From: CAZRVH01 sp964608325
Lineage (GTDB): Bacteria; Patescibacteriota; Gracilibacteria; Peribacterales; Peribacteraceae
NCBI GenBank assembly: GCA_964608325.1
Contig: CAZSMX010000004.1
Coordinates: forward strand, 1 to 64,000
Length of the DNA: 64,000 nucleotides
Direction: 5' to 3'
The notes under the pieces are model-generated. The model was not told the DNA's origin, searched no databases, and worked only from the letters and a program-made list of their open reading frames with translations. Numbering within the stretch: the stretch's first letter is position 1; every line of letters starts with the position of its first letter. The translations under genes and the position numbers were made by a program. Positions 33,210-39,879 of the stretch are shown here, piece after piece.

Positions 33210-34655
33210 TTACGACAACAGTTTCTGCAATATTTGGTTTACCTTGCCCGGGTTCGCCTGGCCCTTCGATTCCTTCATCACCCACCCGACGATCGCGCCC
33301 AGGGCCGCGCCCTTGCCCGCTTTGTAGGACTCGATGGCCTGGGGATTCGCTTCAATGGCCTTCTTCACGAGCTCTTCGATGGTCCCATCGTCGCTGATCT
33401 GTTTCATGCCGCCTTCCTCGATGATCGAAGGCGCGGACTTGCCCGTCTTCACCATCGTCGCGAGGACTTCCTTGCCGGCGTTGCCGGAGATCGTGCCGCC
33501 ATCGATCGCTGCCACGAGTTCCAGCATCGCGTCCGCCGTGGGACCTTCTTCTACCGTCTTGTCCTCGGCCTTGAGGAAGCCTTGCAGCTGGGTAAGGACG
33601 AGGCTGGACGTGCGCTTCGCGTCGTTGGTCTTCGCATACACGGCGTCGAAAATCTTCTTCAGTGCCGGATTGTTCATGATTTGCATCGATTCCGATTCCT
33701 CCAGTCCCAGGCTGACGTAGTGCGTGCGTGCGGCGCGCGGCAGGATCGGCAAACTCTTGCGGATTTCCTCGATCGCGGCAGCCTCGAAGTGCAACGGCGG
33801 GATATCCGGTTCCGGGAAGTAGCGGTAGTCCTGGGCGTCTTCCTTGTCGCGCAGCATGCGGGTCTTTTCCTCATCATCCATCCATCCCACCGTGATGTTG
33901 CCCTTCAGCGGTCCGCCCGTCTCTTCCCATAGGTCGCGCAGACGCTTCTCTTCGTATTGCAGCGCTTTCTCCAATGCCTTGAAGCTGTTCAGGTTCTTGA
34001 TTTCGCTCCTCGGGTTGAGCTTTTCGGTGCCTTTTTCGCGCAATGAAATCGAAGCGTCGAAACGCATCATGCCCTTGAACATGTCCGCCTCGGAGGCGTC
34101 GACCGCGATGAGGATGCGGCGCAGTTCCTCCGCGAAGGCGCAGGCTTCCTCGCTGTTCCTCAAGTCCGGCTCGGTGACGATTTCCATCAGCGGCGTGCCG
34201 GCGCGGTTGTAGTCGCAGAGAGTCTTGTTACCCCTGTGCGTCAGCTTGCCGGCATCATTCTCCATATGCAGGCGCGTGATGCGGCAGATGCGTTCGCCCG
34301 TCTTCCGTCCGCTCGCGTCCGTGAGGTCGTATTCCACCTTGCCGTGCGAGGCGAGCGGGAAATCGTACTGCGAGATCTGATAGCCCGAGGGAAGGTCCGG
34401 GTAGAAGTAGTGCTTGCGGTCGAAGTGGCTGTCGGGGTTGATGGTGCAGCCGATGGCCAACGAGGCGCGGACGGCCTTGGCCACGGCCTCGCCGTTCGGG
34501 ACGGGGAGCGTGCCGGGGTGGCCCATGCAAATGGGGCAGACGGTCGTGTTCGGCTCCTTGCCGAACGCGTCGTTGTCGCATCCGCAGAACATCTTCGTCT
34601 TCGTGCTCATCTGGGCGTGCACTTCCAGGCCGATGATGGCTTCCAGTTCTGCCAT
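33210..34655 (-). CDS. gatB: Aspartyl/glutamyl-tRNA amidotransferase subunit B
   Basis: 481 aa. With GatA and GatC it converts Glu-tRNA(Gln) and Asp-tRNA(Asn) to the amidated forms. Family hallmarks: ELEAIIGLEVHAQMSTKTKMFCGC (Cys zinc ligands), NTTVCPICMGHPGTLPVPN, the kinase-like core (YFYPDLPSGYQISQYDFPLA, RITRLHMENDAGK, YNRAGTPLMEIVTEPD) and the C-terminal YqeY-like tail (GAIVGWVMKESKGQANPGKVNQIL). gatA and gatC are not in this window. The MAELEAI start is preferred over a longer frame. Confidence 0.96.
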   Translation of the reverse strand: MAELEAIIGLEVHAQMSTKTKMFCGCDNDAFGKEPNTTVCPICMGHPGTLPVPNGEAVAKAVRASLAIGCTINPDSHFDRKHYFYPDLPSGYQISQYDFPLASHGKVEYDLTDASGRKTGERICRITRLHMENDAGKLTHRGNKTLCDYNRAGTPLMEIVTEPDLRNSEEACAFAEELRRILIAVDASEADMFKGMMRFDASISLREKGTEKLNPRSEIKNLNSFKALEKALQYEEKRLRDLWEETGGPLKGNITVGWMDDEEKTRMLRDKEDAQDYRYFPEPDIPPLHFEAAAIEEIRKSLPILPRAARTHYVSLGLEESESMQIMNNPALKKIFDAVYAKTNDAKRTSSLVLTQLQGFLKAEDKTVEEGPTADAMLELVAAIDGGTISGNAGKEVLATMVKTGKSAPSIIEEGGMKQISDDGTIEELVKKAIEANPQAIESYKAGKGAALGAIVGWVMKESKGQANPGKVNQILQKLLS

Positions 34656-34712
34656 AACGCAAAAGAGCCTACTGGTTTTCAGGGGTGCGCTCAATGCCAA
34701 TTCGCCGCCCCA

Positions 34713-35168
34713 TTACATGGGTTTGGGCATGTGCGCGTAATCCGTGATCAGCTTCCCGTCCAAATGATCCACCTCGTGCTGCACGACGCGCGCGTCCATG
34801 TCCTCAAGCTTGCGCTCCTGGGGCTGGCCCTTGGCGTTCAGGTACTTCACGACGATGGACGTCGACCGGGGAACGGGCAGCCAGATGTTCGGCAGGCTGA
34901 GGCAGCCTTCTTCCATTATGTCCGTTTCTTTGCTTTTGAAAGTGATGTGGGGGTTGATGAGCGGCGTCAGGCGACCGTTCACCTTGGCAACGCACAGGCG
35001 CAGGCTCTGCCCGATCTGCGGGGCTGCCAAACCGAGCCCGTCGGCTTTTACCGTCGTCTGTTCCATGTCCTTGATGAGCTTCAGGATGTCCTTTGTCACC
35101 GCCACCTCCTTCGTCTTCGCGCGGAGGACGCTCTGTTGCTCGCCGATGACGATGGGGAGGACGGCCAT
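34713..35168 (-). CDS. def: Peptide deformylase
   Basis: 151 aa. Removes the formyl group from nascent proteins. All three motifs are intact: GLGLAAPQIG, EEGCLSLP (metal Cys) and HEVDHLDGKL (HExxH). Slightly short at the C-terminus, as in many CPR enzymes. It precedes gatB by 57 nt on the minus strand. Confidence 0.95.
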   Translation of the reverse strand: MAVLPIVIGEQQSVLRAKTKEVAVTKDILKLIKDMEQTTVKADGLGLAAPQIGQSLRLCVAKVNGRLTPLINPHITFKSKETDIMEEGCLSLPNIWLPVPRSTSIVVKYLNAKGQPQERKLEDMDARVVQHEVDHLDGKLITDYAHMPKPM

Positions 35169-35172
35169 GAAA

Positions 35173-35232
35173 TAGGGCTAGGGTTGGGATTAGGGATGAT
35201 GAAATTCTTTTTCCTAACCCTAATCCTACTCC
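35173..35232. repeat. Inverted repeat of TAGGG(T/A)T words
   Basis: TAGGGCTAGGGTTGGGATTAGGG at the left and CCTAACCCTAATCCTAC at the right can pair imperfectly. Same word class as 9645-9699. It lies between the exonuclease stop and the def start (minus strand). Confidence 0.6.
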
Positions 35233-35247
35233 TTTTCCTCATTATTT

Positions 35248-35838
35248 TCACCTCCTTCCGAACGCCGCCACGTTGTTCAATGACGCTTTTTGTTTCAGTT
35301 CCCCTAAAGACTGGATCTTCCCGACTTCGATCATTTTCAACAGGATCTGCGCGGTGTGGAGCACGTCCGGCAACGCGCGGTGGCGGCCTTGGGGCAGCTG
35401 CATCTGGAATTTCTCGCTGAGGAAATCCAGGCTGTGGCGGAAAGCGGTGGGGAACAGGCTCTGGCTCAGCTTCATGCTGCAGAGGGGTTCCGGGATTTCG
35501 ATGTAGCCCCAGCAGAATTCCTTCTCGCATTCCAGGAATCCCTTGTCGAAGGCGGCGTTGTGCGCGATGAGTGTGGAGCCGGCCGCGAATTCGAGGAACT
35601 GCGGGAGCACCGCCATCATCGTGGGGGCGTCGGCGACGTCTTCGTTGCTGATGCCGTGGATCTGCTTCGTCTCGAAGGGGATGTCACGCTCCGGATTCAC
35701 CAAGCTGTTGAACGTCCTGTCGGTGATGATGCCGTTTTCGATGCGCACGCCCGCGATTTCCACGACGCGGTGGCCGCGCTTGGGGTCCAATCCGGTCGTT
35801 TCCAGGTCGAAGACGGTGATGGGAGGCAGGCTCGGCAT
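35248..35838 (-). CDS. DnaQ-like 3'-5' exonuclease (DEDDh)
   Basis: 196 aa. Exo I: VFDLETTGLDPKRGHRVVEIA (D-x-E); Exo II: LIAHNAAFDKGFLECE (N..FD); Exo III: HRALPDVLHTAQIL (H..D). Possible roles are proofreading subunit or RNase T/oligoribonuclease-like nuclease; no polymerase domain is attached. Reads into def on the same strand. Confidence 0.9.
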   Translation of the reverse strand: MPSLPPITVFDLETTGLDPKRGHRVVEIAGVRIENGIITDRTFNSLVNPERDIPFETKQIHGISNEDVADAPTMMAVLPQFLEFAAGSTLIAHNAAFDKGFLECEKEFCWGYIEIPEPLCSMKLSQSLFPTAFRHSLDFLSEKFQMQLPQGRHRALPDVLHTAQILLKMIEVGKIQSLGELKQKASLNNVAAFGRR

Positions 35839-35932
35839 CGGACACGCATCGTAGCGAACGGAATCCGAATCAAAAAGTACGAAACGTGCGTTTTGTGATG
35901 TACTCTCTTTCCGTCAATTATCCCTTGCTTAC

Positions 35933-36637
35933 ATGCCACGCACAGACGGAGTCCCCATGGACCGGGTGCTGAAGGAATTGGGAAAACTCTACGAACCTCC
36001 GAAGACCTTCCTGCACTTCCGCACCCCGCTGGACCTCATGGTCGCCACCATCCTGAGCGCCCAGTGTACCGACGCGCGCGTGAATCTTGTCACGGAAACC
36101 ATCCTCTATCCGAAGTACAAGACGGAGAAGGATTACCTCGCCGTGTCGCGCCAGGACTTGGAGAAGGATGTCCAGAGCTGCGGCACGTTCCGCATGAAAG
36201 CGAAACACATCCAGGAATCCTGCGCGATGCTCCTGGAGAAGTTCGGCGGCACGATGCCCCGTACCATCGCCGAGCTCACGCAGTTGCCGGGGGTTGGACG
36301 CAAGACGGCGTCGGTCATCCTTGCTGCCGCGTTCGGGATCAACGAGGGGATCGCGGTGGATACGCATGTGCAGAGACTGGCGCAACGCCTGGGCCTGAGC
36401 GTCCATGCGGATCCGAAGAAAATCGAACTCGACCTCATGGCCGCCGCCCCGCGGAAGAAGTGGAGGGACGTGACGACGCTGCTTATCTCCCATGGCCGCG
36501 CGGTGTGTACTGCACGCAACCGTCAGTGCGGGGCCTGCGTTTTCAAAAACGAATGCCCGTCGTCGCTCGTGCGCGGCATGCCCGATCGCGCGAAGCCGAA
36601 AAAAAGCGGCATGCGTACGCTCAGAAAAATCCGCTGA
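35933..36637 (+). CDS. nth: Endonuclease III
   Basis: 234 aa. Base-excision repair glycosylase/AP lyase for oxidised pyrimidines. Helix-hairpin-helix LPGVGRKTASVIL with the catalytic Lys; catalytic Asp in AVDTHVQRLAQRLGL; [4Fe-4S] cysteines in CTARNRQCGACVFKNEC (C-x6-C-x2-C-x5-C). ATG 35933 is kept because the next Met (MDRVLKELG) would also give a full domain, so the exact start is uncertain by 8 residues. Confidence 0.95.
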   Translation: MPRTDGVPMDRVLKELGKLYEPPKTFLHFRTPLDLMVATILSAQCTDARVNLVTETILYPKYKTEKDYLAVSRQDLEKDVQSCGTFRMKAKHIQESCAMLLEKFGGTMPRTIAELTQLPGVGRKTASVILAAAFGINEGIAVDTHVQRLAQRLGLSVHADPKKIELDLMAAAPRKKWRDVTTLLISHGRAVCTARNRQCGACVFKNECPSSLVRGMPDRAKPKKSGMRTLRKIR

Positions 36638-36699
36638 TCCCGTAAATTTCCGTGCGAGGAGCCCGAGAGCATCAAAATCCAAACTCAGGCATTAAAGGG

Positions 36700-36729
36700 T
36701 TGCTTTCGCTTGTTTTGACGTGTTATGCT
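36700..36729 (+). promoter_or_regulatory. Probable promoter of the Ser/Asp-rich lipoprotein
   Basis: TTGCTT (36700-36705), 18-nt spacer, TATGCT (36724-36729), 35 nt before the start codon. Confidence 0.5.
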
Positions 36730-36764
36730 GAACATCCATTATTCATTTTCTTCCCATTTTTATC

Positions 36765-36992
36765 ATGAACAAGAAGCTTCTTTTCCTTGCTTCCGCAGCG
36801 TCCGTGGTCGCCCTCGCCGCTTGCAACGCTTCCGTCACCGATACCGATATGGATCTTGATGACGAGAGCTACAGCTCCATGTCCGACGACATGATGATCG
36901 AAGATGATTCCGTCATGTTGGATGATAGCTCGTCCTCCGTTGAATCTGCTGATGCCTCCTCTTCCGAGGATTCCAGCGTTTCCTCCCTCTAA
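36765..36992 (+). CDS. Tiny acidic Ser/Asp/Met-rich lipoprotein (75 aa)
   Basis: Signal peptide with lipobox LAAC (Cys20 in MNKKLLFLASAASVVALAAC). The mature part is only acidic and Ser-rich (DMDLDDESYSSMSDDMMIEDDSVMLDDSSSS..), with no fold expected. It has its own promoter and a strong terminator, like a highly expressed surface lipoprotein. Similar Ser-rich secreted products occur at 22457 and 48075. Confidence 0.75.
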   Translation: MNKKLLFLASAASVVALAACNASVTDTDMDLDDESYSSMSDDMMIEDDSVMLDDSSSSVESADASSSEDSSVSSL

Positions 36993-37001
36993 ATCGTTCT
37001 C

Positions 37002-37033
37002 AAAGGGCGCCTCGCTTGCGGGGCGCCTTTTTT
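37002..37033 (+). terminator. Intrinsic terminator
   Basis: AAAGGGCGCC.. / ..GGGGCGCC hairpin followed by six T, right after the small lipoprotein gene. Confidence 0.92.
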
Positions 37034-37074
37034 GTTTCTGGAATATGCGAATCGACTGGAGTACTATCGGCCCC

Positions 37075-37530
37075 ATGAAGAAACTTCTCTCCGAATTCCG
37101 CCAGTTCGCCGCCCGCGGCAATGTCATCGACCTCGCGGTGGGAGTCATCATCGGAGGCGCGTTCGGCAAGATCGTCACATCCCTGGTGAACGACGTCATC
37201 ATGCCGCCGTTCGGCGTGATCACCGGAAAAGTGGACTTCAAGAACCTCTACATCAACCTGTCCGGAACCGATTATCCTACTCTGGATGCGGCCAAGGCGG
37301 CGGGTGCGGCGACCATCAACTACGGCGCGTTCATCAATGTCATCATCGAGTTTCTCATCGTCGCGTTCGCGCTCTTCATGCTCATCAAGCAGATCAACAA
37401 CTTGCAGAAGTTGGGAAAGAAAGAGGAAGAGAAGAAGGATCCCACGGAGAAGGATTGCCCCTTCTGCTTCACGCATATCAGCATCAAGGCGACGCGCTGC
37501 CCGCATTGCACTTCGGAGTTGAAGAAATAG
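37075..37530 (+). CDS. mscL: Large-conductance mechanosensitive channel with zinc-ribbon tail
   Basis: 151 aa. TM1 with FRQFAARGNVIDLAVGVIIGGAFGKIVTSLVNDVIMPPFGVI and TM2 (INYGAFINVIIEFLIVAFALFMLIKQIN) are canonical MscL. Opens to relieve turgor on hypo-osmotic shock. The C-terminus carries CPFC (128-131) and CPHC (142-145), a zinc-ribbon-like pair on the cytoplasmic bundle. TACTAT ends 7 nt before the ATG, so probably leaderless. Confidence 0.95.
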   Translation: MKKLLSEFRQFAARGNVIDLAVGVIIGGAFGKIVTSLVNDVIMPPFGVITGKVDFKNLYINLSGTDYPTLDAAKAAGAATINYGAFINVIIEFLIVAFALFMLIKQINNLQKLGKKEEEKKDPTEKDCPFCFTHISIKATRCPHCTSELKK

Positions 37531-37593
37531 TGTCGGATACGGTTTGTGCTCAAGGGGTGTTTCCCCGCGTCCGATTTCGACTATGATCGGACC

Positions 37594-38436
37594 ATGAAGC
37601 AATACTTGGATCTCCTCCGGCACATCATGGAGAACGGCGTGGAGAAGGGGGACCGCACGGGCACGGGCACCAAGAGCGTGTTCGGCTACCAGATGCGGTT
37701 TGATTTGAGAAAGGGGTTCCCGCTCATGACGACGAAGAAGCTCTATACGCGTGCCATCATCCAGGAGCTGCTGTGGTTCCTGAGCGGCGATACGAACGTG
37801 AAATTCCTCCAGGACAATAACGTGACAATTTGGGACGAATGGGCCACCGCCGAGCAGTGCGCCCGGTTCGGCCGAAAAGAAGGCGACCTGGGCCCCGTCT
37901 ACGGCCACCAGTGGCGCAATTTCGGCGCGACCTTGCTGCCCGACGGTACCTACGCCAAGGATGGCGTCGATCAGATCAGCTGGCTCATCAACGAGATGAA
38001 GAAGAATCCGAACAGCCGCCGCCTCATCGTGACGGGCTGGAACCCGAAGGAGCAGGGCCAGGTGGCGCTGCCCCCGTGCCACACGCTGTTCCACTTCTAC
38101 GTGGCCAATGGCGAGCTTAGCTGCCAGCTCTACCAGCGCAGCGCCGACACGTTTCTGGGCGTGCCGTTCAACATCGCGTCCTACGCGTTGCTCACGCACA
38201 TGATCGCGCAGGTGGTGGGATTGAAGGTGGGCGAATTCATCCACACGTTCGGCGACGTGCACATCTACAGCAACCACTACGACCAGGTGCGGGAGCAGCT
38301 TGGCCGCGAACCGCGCCCGCTCCCCACACTCAAGCTGAATCCGGACGTGAAGGATATCTTTGGCTTCAAATTCGAGGATTTCACGATCGAAGGATACGAT
38401 CCATTGCCTTCGATCAAGGCGCCTATCGCAGTATGA
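37594..38436 (+). CDS. thyA: Thymidylate synthase
   Basis: 280 aa. Converts dUMP to dTMP with methylene-THF. Motifs: GDRTGTGTKSVFGYQMRFDL, GPVYGHQWRNFGA, the catalytic Cys in LPPCHTLFHFYV, QRSADTFLGVPFNIASYALL, and DVHIYSNHYDQV. TATGAT (37582-37587) ends 6 nt before the ATG. Overlaps folA by ATGA, so the two folate-cycle enzymes are coupled. Confidence 0.97.
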   Translation: MKQYLDLLRHIMENGVEKGDRTGTGTKSVFGYQMRFDLRKGFPLMTTKKLYTRAIIQELLWFLSGDTNVKFLQDNNVTIWDEWATAEQCARFGRKEGDLGPVYGHQWRNFGATLLPDGTYAKDGVDQISWLINEMKKNPNSRRLIVTGWNPKEQGQVALPPCHTLFHFYVANGELSCQLYQRSADTFLGVPFNIASYALLTHMIAQVVGLKVGEFIHTFGDVHIYSNHYDQVREQLGREPRPLPTLKLNPDVKDIFGFKFEDFTIEGYDPLPSIKAPIAV

Positions 38437-38933
38437 TTATTTCCCTGATAGCAGCAGCGGACGAGAACAACGTGATCGGCCATGGCAATACGATGCCGTG
38501 GCGGCTTCCCGACGAGCTCAAGCATTTCCGCGCGACGACGAAGGGGCATCCCGTCATCATGGGGCGCAAGACGTATGACTCCATCGGCCGGCCGCTGCCG
38601 GAGCGCCTGAACATCGTCGTGAGCAGGAATCCCGACTTCAAGGCCGAGGGATGCCTGGTCGTCCATTCCCTGCACGATGCGATCGAATTGGCAAAACGGG
38701 AGCCGACGGATGAGGCCTTCGTCATCGGCGGGGCGCAGCTCTACGAGGTGGCGCTACCCATCGCCGACCGTATCTACCTCACGCGCATCCACACGCACCT
38801 GACGGCTGGGGATGCCTATTTTCCCGCTATTCCGTTTGAAGAGTGGGAAGAAGTCAGCCGCGAGCGCCACGAGGTCGACGAGAAGCATCCGTTCGCGTTC
38901 TCGTTCACCGTCCTCGAGAGGGCGAAAAAGTAG
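38433..38933 (+). CDS. folA: Dihydrofolate reductase
   Basis: 166 aa. MIISLIAAADENNVIGHGNTMPWRLPDELKHFRATT, PVIMGRKTYDSIGRPLPERLNIVVSR and FVIGGAQLYEVALPIADRIYLTRI are standard DHFR. Regenerates THF from the DHF made by ThyA. Start overlaps the thyA stop, so translation is coupled. Confidence 0.96.
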   Translation: MIISLIAAADENNVIGHGNTMPWRLPDELKHFRATTKGHPVIMGRKTYDSIGRPLPERLNIVVSRNPDFKAEGCLVVHSLHDAIELAKREPTDEAFVIGGAQLYEVALPIADRIYLTRIHTHLTAGDAYFPAIPFEEWEEVSRERHEVDEKHPFAFSFTVLERAKK

Positions 38934-38978
38934 GGTTTTTCCTGTTGATTTCCAGCCGGCCTGTTATAATTACTTCCC

Positions 38979-39104
38979 ATGGCCCCCTGCCTTAGCTCGC
39001 CACAGCGCGACGCGGCACAGACCGCAAGGGCCATGTATTGCATCGCTTTTATTTCCCCCCTCCAATCTCCCCCCGGAGATCTTTTCGTATGCCCGAGCAG
39101 CTGA
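38979..39104 (+). CDS. Possible leaderless upstream ORF (41 aa)
   Basis: An extended -10 (TGTTATAAT, 38962-38970) is followed 8 nt later by an ATG opening a 41-codon frame (MAPCLSSPQRDAAQ..) that ends 13 nt inside the start of the next gene in another frame. It may be a leader peptide controlling that gene, or simply an untranslated leader. Confidence 0.25.
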   Translation: MAPCLSSPQRDAAQTARAMYCIAFISPLQSPPGDLFVCPSS

Positions 39105-39817
39105 CACCACAGGCAGAACGCATCGAAGCGGACGTCATTCTGGAACGAAGCATCCAGGCAGAAATGGAAGAAGGAAAACAACGTATCGGCGAATTCACGG
39201 ATGGAGTGGAAGACAGGGTGGACGAGGAGCTGGAAAACCAACCGAAACAAAACATCGACGCCATCGCATCGGAAACCCACGCACTCGTGAAGGAATATGT
39301 TTCGGAAACGGAAGCGACGCTGGGTAGCGAGCACATGGTGGGGGATACGGCCTCCAAAGGAGCCGCGGCCTGGAACGACAAGGGTAACGGCAACGAGGTG
39401 GTTTTCGACCACGAGGCGGTGGCCACGGACCGGGAAAAGTCCTACTGGCAGCGGGTGCGGGACCACGAGGAGGCGCACCAACTGGACCAGGCGGAATCCT
39501 TCGACATGAACGCCATCACCTTCCGCGACGAGGAGATCGCCGTGAGCCCCAACCTGGTGGAATGGGGCGCCATCACGGCGGCGAACCAGCCGTCTGCGGA
39601 CCTCACGCCCGACTACCAAGCATACAAAGCCCAGGGGGACGAGCTGGCGGAATTCCTCGGCTCGCCCGAGCCGATCAAGAAGGCCTTGAAGACGGGCAAG
39701 ATGTCCGAACTCCAGGCACTCATCGACCGCAAGCTGGTGGAGGAAATGTACGGGAAGATCGGTCTCTCTGCCGAAGACAGGCGCCGCGCGGAAGAGATCA
39801 TGGCTCTGGCAGCCTGA
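39089..39817 (+). CDS. Hypothetical protein with HEEAH zinc-like motif
   Basis: 242 aa, no signal peptide, mostly charged helices. REKSYWQRVRDHEEAHQLDQAE contains HEEAH (126-130), an HExxH motif in a helix, followed by a downstream acidic stretch, so a metallopeptidase-type fold is possible. GGAG lies ~10 nt before the ATG, one of few Shine-Dalgarno-like sites here. No family recognised; the zinc role is inferred from the motif only. Confidence 0.65.
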   Translation: MPEQLTPQAERIEADVILERSIQAEMEEGKQRIGEFTDGVEDRVDEELENQPKQNIDAIASETHALVKEYVSETEATLGSEHMVGDTASKGAAAWNDKGNGNEVVFDHEAVATDREKSYWQRVRDHEEAHQLDQAESFDMNAITFRDEEIAVSPNLVEWGAITAANQPSADLTPDYQAYKAQGDELAEFLGSPEPIKKALKTGKMSELQALIDRKLVEEMYGKIGLSAEDRRRAEEIMALAA

Positions 39818-39821
39818 TACG

Positions 39822-39859
39822 AAAAACGCCGTGTACCCAATGTGGTGCACGGCGTTTTT
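39822..39859. terminator. Bidirectional intrinsic terminator
   Basis: AAAAACGCCGTG / CACGGCGTTTTT hairpin between convergent genes; A-run and T-run on both sides let it act in both directions. Confidence 0.92.
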
Positions 39860-39879
39860 GATTGGTGAGGATAGGTCGG

